A stretch of 12,968 bases of DNA, taken from the NCBI GenBank assembly GCA_964590955.1, contig CAZPYT010000027.1, forward strand, positions 1-12,968. The letters run 5' to 3'. Below the pieces are notes generated by a model. That model did not search any database, was not told the DNA's origin, and saw only the letters and a program-made list of their open reading frames with translations. This stretch comes from CAZPYT01 sp964590955. Its GTDB lineage: Bacteria; Patescibacteriota; WWE3; UBA101185; UBA10185. The stretch's first letter is position 1; every line of letters begins with the position of its first letter. Shown here piece after piece: positions 1-5,936 of this stretch. A program made the translations under genes and the position numbers.

Positions 1-57
1 AAGGCTTGCGCCAACAGATTTACAGTCTGCTCCATTTGGCCACTTTGGTATCTCGGC
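1..57 (-). tRNA. tRNA-Tyr (GTA), 5' part only
   Basis: Read on the minus strand from base 57, the sequence gives acceptor strand GCCGAGA, a D-arm closed by CCA/TGG with GGCC in the loop, and anticodon stem-loop CAGA-CTGTAAA-TCTG with anticodon GTA. The start of a long variable arm follows (GGC-GCAA-GCC), so this is a class II tRNA as expected for bacterial tRNA-Tyr. The T-arm and 3' acceptor strand lie beyond the left edge. It follows the tRNA-Thr by 21 nt on the same strand and is probably co-transcribed with it. Confidence 0.93.
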
Positions 58-78
58 ACGTCAAATCATTATATTACA

Positions 79-153
79 TGGAGCCAAAGGTGGGATTTGA
101 ACCCACGACCTTTCCCTTACAAAGGGATTGCTCTGCCGCTGAGCTACTTTGGC
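79..153 (-). tRNA. tRNA-Thr (TGT), CCA encoded
   Basis: On the minus strand, acceptor GCCAAAG (153-147) pairs with CTTTGGC. The D-arm is GCTC/GAGC, the anticodon loop is TTTGTAA (anticodon TGT, reading ACA), and the T-arm is GTGGG-TTCAAAT-CCCAC. The gene ends in an encoded CCA (81-79). The discriminator base is U, where A is usual for bacterial tRNA-Thr. The first anticodon-stem pair is an A-A mismatch (27-43); the other four pairs are sound. It precedes the tRNA-Tyr on the same strand. Confidence 0.95.
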
Positions 154-277
154 ACTTTATTTCCACAATCAATACGACGTGTATATGAATAATCATTATT
201 ATTATTGATTGCAAAGAGCCCTAGAATTGTATCACGATGTTTTAATGATTTCACTACAAAAATAATGGCGATTTATT

Positions 278-293
278 CGAATAATATTATTCG
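278..293. repeat. 16-nt perfect palindrome at the end of the 287-652 gene
   Basis: CGAATAATATTATTCG is a perfect palindrome that spans the stop codon (287-289) of the minus-strand gene. As RNA it could fold into a 6-bp AT-rich hairpin with a 4-nt loop. No U-tract follows on the minus strand, so calling it a terminator would be a guess; it may simply reflect AT-rich sequence. Confidence 0.4.
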
Positions 294-652
294 TGTTCAA
301 CCTCAATCTTTGTTGGTTGTGTTGAAGGTGTTGTGTCGGAGGACACTTTTTTCTCAAGGTTTGAAATATTGGTTGCTTCACGTTTTTCTAAGCGCTCGAT
401 TCTTTGCTCCCATTTCTTCTCGGATGTGTGGAGCAAAGAGATCATAAGAAACGTCAAAATAGTCGTAGTTGTGTTGATCATCAACTGCCATGTATCTCCA
501 AATCCTACAAAAAATCCGCTTATAAACCATGTAAGCACTATACTTACTGAAAAAGCAAACCAATAAGGTGATCCTACTATGTTATCAAAATACTCGGCAA
601 ATTTTGAGAATTGCTTTTCTAATTTAGGCTTTTTAGTAAAAGGTTCTTGCAT
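287..652 (-). CDS. Low-affinity iron permease family small membrane protein
   Basis: A 121-residue protein with two membrane segments (about 30-50 and 56-75) joined by a very short turn. The second helix begins with DTWQLMINTTTTILTFLM (53-70). This resembles the conserved [D/N]TWQL-x-INT-x-T-x-TFLM motif of the Pfam low-affinity iron permease family (PF04120). Despite the family name, iron transport has not been shown for most bacterial members, so the substrate is unknown. The C-terminal third is hydrophilic: a charged helix (78-103, EKKWEQRIERLEKRE) followed by a Ser/Thr-rich tail, probably cytoplasmic. The start ATG (650-652) has no Shine-Dalgarno but lies 6 nt from a -10-like hexamer, suggesting a leaderless message. 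It is divergent from rpmB. Family membership is fairly secure; function is not. Confidence 0.75.
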   Translation of the reverse strand: MQEPFTKKPKLEKQFSKFAEYFDNIVGSPYWFAFSVSIVLTWFISGFFVGFGDTWQLMINTTTTILTFLMISLLHTSEKKWEQRIERLEKREATNISNLEKKVSSDTTPSTQPTKIEVEHE

Positions 653-658
653 ATGCTA

Positions 659-688
659 ATGGTAACTTTGAACTTGACTAAGTGTCAA
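659..688 (-). promoter_or_regulatory. Promoter of the 287-652 gene
   Basis: On the minus strand there is a perfect TTGACA (688-683), an 18-nt spacer and TACCAT (664-659, 4/6 to consensus), then only 6 nt to the ATG. Transcription would be expected to begin at or within a base of the start codon. The -35 box is one arm of an inverted repeat TTGAC-5-GTCAA (674-688), which could be an operator or chance. Confidence 0.55.
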
Positions 689-716
689 CCTGCCAAACAG
701 TTAATTTAATAAATAC

Positions 717-745
717 TTGTAAAACATCCCTGAAAATGCTTTAAT
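717..745 (+). promoter_or_regulatory. Candidate rpmB promoter
   Basis: TTGTAA (717-722), a 17-nt spacer and TTTAAT (740-745) lie just before rpmB. The ATG at 756 follows after 10 nt, so the 5' leader would be only a few bases and there is no Shine-Dalgarno. Spacing is ideal; the hexamers match consensus at 4/6 and 5/6. Confidence 0.45.
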
Positions 746-755
746 CCATTCTGCT

Positions 756-992
756 ATGTCTAGAATTTGCGATATATGTGAAAAAGGATATTTAAAAGGA
801 AATCTAGTCCCCAGAGGGATTGGTAATCGTGTTACCAACAGGGCAATCAAGAAACAAAAGCCAAATCTGCGACGCAAAAAAATTACTATACAAGGTACAA
901 CTGTGACAGCGAATATTTGTGCATCATGCTTAAAACGCCTGAAAATGGAAGCACATAGAGAAGAAGAGCACGTAGCTGCTGAAAATCAGTAA
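756..992 (+). CDS. rpmB: 50S ribosomal protein bL28 (zinc-ribbon form)
   Basis: A 78-residue basic protein opening with MSRICDIC, the typical bL28 start. It binds rRNA in the large ribosomal subunit. Two cysteine pairs, C5/C8 and C55/C58 (CASC), form the four-cysteine zinc site of the C+ form of this protein; the C- form lacks them. Between them lie the basic NRAIKKQKPNLRRKK stretch (28-42) and a TANIC strand. The C-terminal tail (about 64-78) is acidic and His/Glu-rich. The gene stands alone on the plus strand, divergent from the iron-permease-like gene and convergent with fmt, whose stop is only 7 nt away. No Shine-Dalgarno precedes the ATG. Confidence 0.93.
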   Translation: MSRICDICEKGYLKGNLVPRGIGNRVTNRAIKKQKPNLRRKKITIQGTTVTANICASCLKRLKMEAHREEEHVAAENQ

Positions 993-999
993 GGTCTCG

Positions 1000-1911
1000 T
1001 TAGTTTAGATAGCCGTTACAGAAACTTTCCCATTCAGTAATCTTTTTACCTTCAACTTGGAGTTTTTTGATGTGTAATATTTTGTTATCTTCAGACAGTT
1101 CTGCTTCATATATTTTAATTCTTAAATCTTTGTTTATTTCAGGTTTTACTTTGAGATTAAGCGCAATTGCCATTTCCCCTAAAATTGTCCATGAAATCGG
1201 CCAGGGATAATATGCTCTTATACCTTTTTCTATTGAGCTTATATCTACGGACCAGTCAATTTTTGCATCATTTTTATCAATAAGTGTTGATTTGGGATAA
1301 GTTTTAGAATAGCAATATGTTGCTAAGCTATTTTCTTGAGGAATTGCTGCCAATTTGCCGCTTAGAAATTCATCCAGTACTAAATTTACTTTTTCTGCAG
1401 CTAGTGCAAATAGTGTTCTGTTTAAGCTTTCGGTTGTTTCTTTGCCACTTAAATGAATCTCGAATTGGGCAATGATTGGCCCGGTATCCATTCCTTTATT
1501 CATAATATAGAAAGTAACCCCGGTTTTGCCAAACCCATTTAAAATAGCATGTGGAACCGGTGATGCGCCTCGTAAAAGGGGCAGCAGCGAAAAATGGATA
1601 TTGATGATTTTATTAGGTATGCAATTTATTATCTTTTCAGGCACAATAAAACTAAAATCAGCCATGACGCCTACATTTATTTTGTGCTTTATCAGCTCGT
1701 TAATTACTAAATCAGTTTTATCGGATATTTTATCAATTTCCAAATAGGGCACATTGTGGCTTTTTGCCCATATTTTTACGCCTGTTTCTCTATTTTCATG
1801 TTTTCTGCCCACAATTGTGTCTGCTTTTGTAACACACAATTTTACATTACTTCCAAGCGCATCTAATATTGGCTGAGATTTATCTGAAGTTCCAAAAAAA
1901 GCTATGTTCAT
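1000..1911 (-). CDS. fmt: Methionyl-tRNA formyltransferase
   Basis: Transfers a formyl group from 10-formyl-tetrahydrofolate to Met-tRNA(fMet), making the initiator tRNA. At 303 residues it is close to normal length. The N-terminal Rossmann-type domain begins MNIAFFGTS. The active-site segment reads NIHFSLLPLLRGASP (104-118), giving the catalytic Asn104 and His106, followed by TGVTFYIMNKGMDTGPI (130-146) with Asp142. The C-terminal OB-fold domain starts near 205 and keeps the KIDW (217-220) and IRAYYPWP (231-238) landmarks. The ATG overlaps the last 4 nt of def (ATGA), so the two are co-transcribed and probably translationally coupled. No Shine-Dalgarno is visible. Pairing with def joins addition and removal of the formyl group in one unit. 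Confidence 0.95.
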   Translation of the reverse strand: MNIAFFGTSDKSQPILDALGSNVKLCVTKADTIVGRKHENRETGVKIWAKSHNVPYLEIDKISDKTDLVINELIKHKINVGVMADFSFIVPEKIINCIPNKIINIHFSLLPLLRGASPVPHAILNGFGKTGVTFYIMNKGMDTGPIIAQFEIHLSGKETTESLNRTLFALAAEKVNLVLDEFLSGKLAAIPQENSLATYCYSKTYPKSTLIDKNDAKIDWSVDISSIEKGIRAYYPWPISWTILGEMAIALNLKVKPEINKDLRIKIYEAELSEDNKILHIKKLQVEGKKITEWESFCNGYLN

Positions 1912-2456
1912 ATTTTTTTATGTGCTTCTTCAACCATTTTATCGAATTCTTGTTCCGATATAGTATCTCCTTTAAGTCGATTTTTATCTGTAAACAAGAT
2001 CCCATCCAAATGGTCGATTTCATGTTGAATTACTCTGGCAAAAAAGCCTGAAGCATTAATTATTCTTTTCTCTCCAAACTCATTATAAGCTTCTACTCTT
2101 ATTTTTTTTGATCTCTCAACTTTACCCAGAGTATTTGGTATACTCAGACAGCCTTCCCAGTTAGTCTCTTTTTCCCTTGAATACTTTTTAATCTCAGGAT
2201 TTATTAGCACGTACTCTCCTAGGATGCTATCACTGTCCGGGCCGGTGTGCTCGCCGAATTTATATACAATACACACTCTTTCTAGCACGCCCACCTGCGG
2301 TGCTGATAACCCAGCGCCGGGAGGATTCTTTGCGTTCTTGAGTGTATCAGATAAATTTTGCACTAACTTTTTAGTTTTATCGTCAAAAGCCGTGATTGGC
2401 TCACATACTTTGTGCAGGACAGTATTAGGTTCTATTACAATAGGCACAACAGACAT
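1908..2456 (-). CDS. def: Peptide deformylase
   Basis: A metal-dependent hydrolase that removes the N-formyl group from nascent proteins at the ribosome exit. It is 182 residues long. All three signature motifs are present: GAGLSAPQVG (47-56), EGCLSIP (101-107) and QHEIDHLDG (144-152). The metal ligands are Cys103, His145 and His149; Glu146 is the catalytic acid/base. The region from about 66 to 80 is a hydrophilic insertion before the central strand. It is the first gene of the def-fmt pair, divergent from mreB. The ATG is 6 nt from a perfect TATAAT and has no Shine-Dalgarno, so the mRNA is probably leaderless. Confidence 0.97.
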   Translation of the reverse strand: MSVVPIVIEPNTVLHKVCEPITAFDDKTKKLVQNLSDTLKNAKNPPGAGLSAPQVGVLERVCIVYKFGEHTGPDSDSILGEYVLINPEIKKYSREKETNWEGCLSIPNTLGKVERSKKIRVEAYNEFGEKRIINASGFFARVIQHEIDHLDGILFTDKNRLKGDTISEQEFDKMVEEAHKKI

Positions 2457-2462
2457 GAGCGT

Positions 2463-2471
2463 ATTATAACA
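2463..2471 (-). promoter_or_regulatory. Extended -10 promoter of def-fmt
   Basis: The minus strand reads TGT-TATAAT: a perfect -10 box with the TGn extension, followed by 6 nt (ACGCTC) and the def ATG. No convincing -35 is seen at 16-18 nt, which the TGn extension can compensate for. The predicted transcript starts at the start codon. Confidence 0.65.
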
Positions 2472-2506
2472 CTATCAACTTTCAACTAGATATCTCCAAT
2501 CAATAT

Positions 2507-2515
2507 TGGTAAACT
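2507..2515 (+). promoter_or_regulatory. Candidate extended -10 of mreB
   Basis: TGG-TAAACT carries a TGn extension and a 4/6 -10 hexamer, ending 9 nt before the mreB ATG. No -35 box is clear. It shares the short def/mreB divergent gap with the def promoter. Confidence 0.35.
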
Positions 2516-2524
2516 CACCTTGCC

Positions 2525-3565
2525 ATGCTAAATAAACTATTAGGTTATTTCTCACATGATATTGGCATAGACCTTGGAACTGCAAATACCTTGGTTTATG
2601 TAAAAGGAAAAGGCATTACTATAAGGGAGCCTAGTGTTGTAGCTATTCATAAAAAAACAAAAGAAGTATTGGCAGTTGGAAGTGAAGCAAAGAAAATGTT
2701 AGGAAAAACACCTCAGACTATTCAGGCGATCCGTCCGTTACGAGATGGTGTAATATCAGATTTTTATGTAACCGAAAAAATGATTCAGCACTTTATAAAA
2801 AGCGTGCATAGCTATCCTTCTAAATTACCAAAAATTCCAAGACCAAGAATAGTTATCGGAGTTCCTTCAGGTGTAACTTCTGTAGAAAGAAAAGCAGTAG
2901 AAGATGCTGCCAAAAATGCAGGAGCCCGTTCAGTATTTTTGATAGATGAGCCCATGGCGGCGGCAATCGGTTCAGGTTTACAAGTTAATGATGCTAAAGG
3001 CACGATGATTGTTGATATGGGGGGCGGTACCAGCGAAATTGCAGTTATTTCTCTTGGTGGTTTAGTAGTAAATAAATCCTTAAGAATTGCCGGGGATGAA
3101 ATGGATGAAGCAGTAGTTGCTTATGCCAAGCGTGCCTATAATTTATTATTGGGTGAGCGCACGGCTGAAGATATAAAATGCCAAATTGGCAATGCCATAG
3201 AATTCAACAAAGAAAACGATTTTAGTGCCATAATGCGCGGTCGTGACTTAAAAACCGGCTTACCCAGATCGGTTAAAGTATCTCCGGCAGAAATCAGAGA
3301 AGCATTGCATCAACCGGTCTATGAGATTATTGACGGTATGAAAGATGCAATAGAAGAAACTCCGGCAGAACTAATGTCCGATATTGTAAAAGATGGAATT
3401 ACTTTGGCAGGAGGTACAGCGCTACTGCGAGGTCTTGATAAACTTATGGCATACGAATTAAAGGTACCGGTGCATGTATCCAAAGACCCGTTGACTTGTG
3501 TTGTTAGAGGGTGCGGATTACTGTTGGATGATTTAGACTTGCTTGAACGCGTAAGACTTAGATAG
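2525..3565 (+). CDS. mreB: Rod-shape-determining actin homologue MreB
   Basis: A bacterial actin that polymerises under the inner membrane and positions the cell-wall elongation complex. At 346 residues it is full length. Actin-fold landmarks: phosphate-1 loop DIGIDLGTANT (12-22), DEP with the likely catalytic Glu142, phosphate-2 loop IVDMGGGTSE (162-171), and adenosine motif GITLAGGTALLRG (291-303). The amphipathic start MLNKLLGYFS is a probable membrane-binding helix. The gene heads the mre cluster but is separated from mreC by about 1.6 kb holding three small membrane genes. The ATG has no Shine-Dalgarno; the bases just before it (CACCTTGCC) are the opposite of one. Cys330 in RGCG, where family members commonly have RGTG, is a minor variation. 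Confidence 0.97.
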   Translation: MLNKLLGYFSHDIGIDLGTANTLVYVKGKGITIREPSVVAIHKKTKEVLAVGSEAKKMLGKTPQTIQAIRPLRDGVISDFYVTEKMIQHFIKSVHSYPSKLPKIPRPRIVIGVPSGVTSVERKAVEDAAKNAGARSVFLIDEPMAAAIGSGLQVNDAKGTMIVDMGGGTSEIAVISLGGLVVNKSLRIAGDEMDEAVVAYAKRAYNLLLGERTAEDIKCQIGNAIEFNKENDFSAIMRGRDLKTGLPRSVKVSPAEIREALHQPVYEIIDGMKDAIEETPAELMSDIVKDGITLAGGTALLRGLDKLMAYELKVPVHVSKDPLTCVVRGCGLLLDDLDLLERVRLR

Positions 3566-3600
3566 ATATTTTACTTTGACACGTTTTTTAATGTTGACTT

Positions 3601-3609
3601 TGCTATAAT
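3601..3609 (+). promoter_or_regulatory. Extended -10 promoter upstream of the 3648 gene
   Basis: TGC-TATAAT is a perfect -10 with a TGn extension. TTGACA lies upstream at 3576-3581, but the 22-nt spacing is too long for a standard pair. Predicted transcription starts near 3616, leaving a leader of about 32 nt that contains the Shine-Dalgarno AAGGAG (3635-3640). The gene therefore appears to be transcribed independently of mreB. Confidence 0.6.
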
Positions 3610-3647
3610 TACAGCCAACTAAAACTTTTTGTAAAAGGAGTGACTCC

Positions 3648-4100
3648 ATGTCCAATAATATCGCATTAGTTGTAGTGATTATTGTTGCCCTGTTAGTGGT
3701 TGCCGTATTATATTTTTTGTTTCGACCCAAGCGGGCAAAATTTGTTGGTTTTATCCACATTAACATTGTCCAAAATGTAAAAATATCCGAGTTTGAGCCC
3801 TACGGGTATACAGGGTTGCTGACTTTTTCGGTTTGGGAATGGAAAGGGGAGTACTTCCTTTCTCCTGGTTATAGATGCAGAGACCGTAAACGTATGGGTA
3901 TTGCCTGTTCCTATATATCAAGCTATAACGATATATTGAGATTACTCGAGCATGAACAGCCCGTATTGCCGATAAAACTACTAATAAGTATAACAAGACT
4001 GTGCGTTAGGTATAGGTATACTTTTGATCGTACTATTGCTTCTATGCAGTTATTAATGCCCGGCCACATTGTTTGGGCGTATACTGTTCAGTCTATGTGA
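3648..4100 (+). CDS. Single-pass membrane protein of unknown function, mre-cluster paralogue 1
   Basis: I do not recognise this family. It has 150 residues: an N-terminal membrane helix (5-25), a basic flank FRPKRAKF (25-32), then a soluble domain. Positive charges follow the helix and none precede it, so the soluble part is predicted to be cytoplasmic. It contains WEWKGEYFLSPGY starting at Trp63, matching the pattern W-x2-[KND]-G-x3-L-[ST]-x-[GA]-Y shared with the next two genes. Other common points are a KF-x-G-(hydrophobic) strand just after the helix and a WxY near the C-terminus (143-145). The ATG has a strong Shine-Dalgarno (AAGGAG, 7-nt spacing), unlike mreB. A long hairpin follows the stop. 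Its position between mreB and mreC suggests, but does not prove, a cell-envelope or elongasome role. Confidence 0.8.
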   Translation: MSNNIALVVVIIVALLVVAVLYFLFRPKRAKFVGFIHINIVQNVKISEFEPYGYTGLLTFSVWEWKGEYFLSPGYRCRDRKRMGIACSYISSYNDILRLLEHEQPVLPIKLLISITRLCVRYRYTFDRTIASMQLLMPGHIVWAYTVQSM

Positions 4101-4106
4101 GAAAAA

Positions 4107-4141
4107 AAGCCGTGTTTTTTTTTTGATGAAAAGCACGGCTT
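4107..4141. terminator. Long hairpin after paralogue 1 (possible terminator)
   Basis: AAGCCGTG (4107-4114) pairs with CACGGCTT (4134-4141). T-A and T-G pairs through the T-run and GAAAAG extend the stem to about 13 bp with a loop near 4121-4127. On the plus strand no U-tract follows directly. An A-run (4102-4108) precedes it, which would be the U-tract if read on the minus strand. A short second hairpin CTTAT-CGC-ATAAG (4139-4151) followed by TTTTATTTT overlaps its right arm. The structure is real; its role as a plus-strand terminator is uncertain. Confidence 0.5.
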
Positions 4142-4175
4142 ATCGCATAAGTTTTATTTTACAAGTAAATTACTA

Positions 4176-4181
4176 TATAAT
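4176..4181 (+). promoter_or_regulatory. -10 box for the 4217-4647 gene pair
   Basis: A perfect TATAAT lies 35 nt before the ATG at 4217. No good -35 sits at the right distance (TTTACA at 4158-4163 is too close). The predicted leader of about 29 nt contains the Shine-Dalgarno AAAGGAG (4203-4209). Confidence 0.45.
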
Positions 4182-4202
4182 CCTCTTAAATCCAATCCAT
4201 TG

Positions 4203-4209
4203 AAAGGAG
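4203..4209 (+). promoter_or_regulatory. Shine-Dalgarno that fixes the start at 4217
   Basis: AAAGGAG ends 1 nt before the in-frame ATG at 4211 but 7 nt before the ATG at 4217. Only the second spacing works, and it equals the spacing in the 3648 paralogue. The start is therefore placed at 4217 (MSKLML). Confidence 0.8.
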
Positions 4210-4216
4210 AATGCGG

Positions 4217-4645
4217 ATGTCCAAATTGATGTTATTGGTGCTCATCGTAGCAGTGATAATTTTGCTAAAATTGATTACACTGTTGATTGCCCGGTTGCTC
4301 GATAAAAGACCTAAATTTTATGGTGTCATTGCCGTCTTTTCTGGAGCATCTCTCTATGCAGGCTGCAGGAATGGTAAATCATGTTACATAGTCTGGTCGA
4401 TAAACGGTGTGTTGCAATTAACCGCCGGTTATATAACAAAAGATGGTGTGCGGGTCATGTCGAATACAACCGACATTCCGGTCAAAAAGCAAATTTCCGA
4501 AAATATCAAGGATTACCCGCCATACAAACCCGGTAAGAGCTTGTTTCTTTTTGAGGATTTGAGCAACATTGGATATGCTGAAGTGCTTTCCCCCGATAAA
4601 CTCGCCTCAGACCGTTATTGTTGGTTATATCGAAATGGAGGATGA
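4217..4645 (+). CDS. Single-pass membrane protein of unknown function, mre-cluster paralogue 2
   Basis: A protein of 142 residues with an N-terminal membrane helix (about 3-26), the basic flank LLDKRPKF (27-34) and a soluble domain that is probably cytoplasmic by charge bias. It keeps the shared motif as WSINGVLQLTAGY (60-72) and the post-helix KF-x-G strand (33-36). It shares PYKP (102-105) with paralogue 3 and ends with WLYRNGG, comparable to the WxY end of paralogue 1. Identity between the three copies is low, so the relationship rests on architecture and motif order. Its TGA (4643-4645) is 1 nt from the next ATG, so the pair is probably translationally coupled. The cysteines (50, 56, 135) are not conserved in the sisters. 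Function unknown. Confidence 0.78.
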   Translation: MSKLMLLVLIVAVIILLKLITLLIARLLDKRPKFYGVIAVFSGASLYAGCRNGKSCYIVWSINGVLQLTAGYITKDGVRVMSNTTDIPVKKQISENIKDYPPYKPGKSLFLFEDLSNIGYAEVLSPDKLASDRYCWLYRNGG

Positions 4646-4646
4646 T

Positions 4647-5054
4647 ATGCGCCTGGATCTTGTAGGTTTAGTTCTTCTTTTGTTTTTGATTGTATTCATG
4701 ATTCTAAATGAGCTGAAAAAGCCCTATGTTTTCAAAGGAATCATGTTTTACAATACCGGGAAGGTTCAAGGGTTCTATTTTGCATGGGAGAGAGATGGGG
4801 TTACATTTTTATCCACTGCATACTTAAGTGTGCATCAAAATAATGAGAGTGAATTCGTAACAGTTTATGCCATCCCTTTACCAAGACTCGACCCAATTTT
4901 GTGTCAAGCGTCAGGATTGTTGAGTAGCAAAAAGCCTTACAAGCCATATAAGGTTTGCACATATACTCTTAAACAGCTGTTAAGGGATAAAAATTACGTA
5001 TTAACTGCTGAGCCGACACGAGCACCTTATATACAATGGTATCTGAAAATATAA
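4647..5054 (+). CDS. Single-pass membrane protein of unknown function, mre-cluster paralogue 3
   Basis: A protein of 135 residues starting MRLDLVGL. The reading frame is open further upstream, but the Shine-Dalgarno GGAGG (4637-4641) with 5-nt spacing selects the ATG at 4647. It has a membrane helix (4-20), a basic KK flank (24-25), and FKG at 29-31 in the place of the KF-x-G strand. The shared motif reads WERDGVTFLSTAY (47-59), followed by KKPYKPYK (95-102). C-terminal WYLKI resembles the WxY ends of the other two copies. Soluble part predicted cytoplasmic. It is the second gene of a two-gene unit with 4217 and ends before a GC-rich hairpin. Function unknown. Confidence 0.78.
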   Translation: MRLDLVGLVLLLFLIVFMILNELKKPYVFKGIMFYNTGKVQGFYFAWERDGVTFLSTAYLSVHQNNESEFVTVYAIPLPRLDPILCQASGLLSSKKPYKPYKVCTYTLKQLLRDKNYVLTAEPTRAPYIQWYLKI

Positions 5055-5058
5055 TATT

Positions 5059-5103
5059 AGCACCCGCATTCTGAGAAATTAAAAATGCAGAAACGCGGGT
5101 GCT
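5059..5103 (+). terminator. GC-rich hairpin after paralogue 3 (possible terminator)
   Basis: AGCACCCGC (5059-5067) pairs perfectly with GCGGGTGCT (5095-5103), enclosing a 27-nt A-rich loop that can form a further short helix (ATT/AAT). No U-tract follows, so termination would not be canonical. It separates the small-gene insertion from the mreC promoter. Confidence 0.45.
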
Positions 5104-5119
5104 TCCATCCCGTTAAATT

Positions 5120-5138
5120 TATAATCTTCTGATAAAAT
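5120..5138 (+). promoter_or_regulatory. -10 boxes for mreC-mreD-mrdA
   Basis: Two candidates: a perfect TATAAT (5120-5125) and TAAAAT (5133-5138, 5/6). The second ends 6 nt before the GTG start of mreC, giving a leaderless transcript; the first would give a leader of about 13 nt with no Shine-Dalgarno. No -35 is convincing for either. Confidence 0.45.
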
Positions 5139-5144
5139 AGAGTC

Positions 5145-5936
5145 GTGCGTACAATAATCATCACATTTGTTATCTTAATATTCGGTCTTTTAGAGTTACT
5201 TAATCCCGCAAGAACTATATTTCAAAATATTACATCACCTATTCAATTCGGTTTTAGAAGATCAGCAATTAGTTTAAAAAACTACACGAGACTTTTTCAT
5301 GATCTCAATACAATAAGAGAAGAAAACCTTCAATTGGCTCGAGATAATCAAGACCTACGCGGTATTATCCTTGAATTGAAACAAGCTGAAGAAGAAAATC
5401 AAATTCTTAGGAATCAGCTTAAGTTAGCAAATGAAGGTACGTTTTCAAGAGAACTTCTGATGACCTCTGTATTGGGAAATTCAGAAGATCTCACAAATAC
5501 CAGTATCGTTTTAGACAAAGGGTCACGTCATGGAATTCAGGTGGGGGATAACATAGTTTTAGGTAATTTCTTAATAGGCTCAGTTTCACAAACTACAAAA
5601 GAGCGTAGTATTGTTTTGCTTACAGTTGNNNNNNNNNNTGCGCCGGAAGTATCCATGACTGTTGAGAACAGCAATAACGATGCTCATGCAGAAGCCCTTG
5701 CATCCGGTGATTTGGGGACTTCCATAAAAATCACAAGACTACTTCCTTCAGACCCAATCAAAAAAGATGACGTTTTTATTACCACAGGAAAAGACGGAAA
5801 GTTCATACCGGGTTTGGGAGTAGGACGTGTGATAGAAATATCTTCTCAGTCTGCAGATCCCTTAAAAACTGCTTATCTTGAACCTATGGTTGATTTTACA
5901 AAGTTAGAAAAGGTCTTTGTGGTGTTAACAAAATGA
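5145..5936 (+). CDS. mreC: Rod-shape-determining protein MreC (contains an N-gap)
   Basis: A periplasmic scaffold of the elongasome linking MreB/MreD to PBP2. It has 263 residues as given, starting at GTG: one N-terminal membrane helix (3-18), a coiled coil (about 50-95, rich in E/N/L/Q), then the beta-rich MreC domain. Typical motifs: TSIVLDKGSRHGIQVGD (119-135) and NFLIGSVSQT (141-150). Ten Ns (5629-5638) hide residues 162-165, at the point where relatives read LLTD-P; the frame is intact across the gap at that length. The TGA overlaps the mreD ATG by 4 nt. No Shine-Dalgarno is present before the GTG. Confidence 0.93.
   Translation: MRTIIITFVILIFGLLELLNPARTIFQNITSPIQFGFRRSAISLKNYTRLFHDLNTIREENLQLARDNQDLRGIILELKQAEEENQILRNQLKLANEGTFSRELLMTSVLGNSEDLTNTSIVLDKGSRHGIQVGDNIVLGNFLIGSVSQTTKERSIVLLTVXXXXAPEVSMTVENSNNDAHAEALASGDLGTSIKITRLLPSDPIKKDDVFITTGKDGKFIPGLGVGRVIEISSQSADPLKTAYLEPMVDFTKLEKVFVVLTK
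5629..5638. other. Run of 10 Ns (assembly gap)
   Basis: The only unresolved bases in the window, within mreC. The reading frame continues correctly on both sides, so the true gap is probably 10 nt or differs from it by a multiple of three. Confidence 0.99.

Noticed and set aside
205..566. Plus-strand open frames opposite the iron-permease-like gene
   Set aside because: They are antisense to a frame with a clear family motif and promoter, and have no ribosome binding sites.
674..709. TTGACT at 674-679 as the -35 of rpmB
   Set aside because: No acceptable -10 at 16-18 nt; the nearest T/A hexamers are 21 or more nt away. TTGTAA-17-TTTAAT further downstream fits better.
3546..3589. Intrinsic terminator for mreB (AACGCGT / ACACGTT followed by T-run)
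   Set aside because: The 7-bp stem has a C-A mismatch and a loop of about 26 nt, and it would lie mostly in coding sequence; too weak to call.
4569..4646. Longer N-terminus for the 4647 gene
   Set aside because: It overlaps the end of the previous gene, puts a hydrophilic stretch before the membrane helix, and ignores the GGAGG placed 5 nt before the ATG at 4647.
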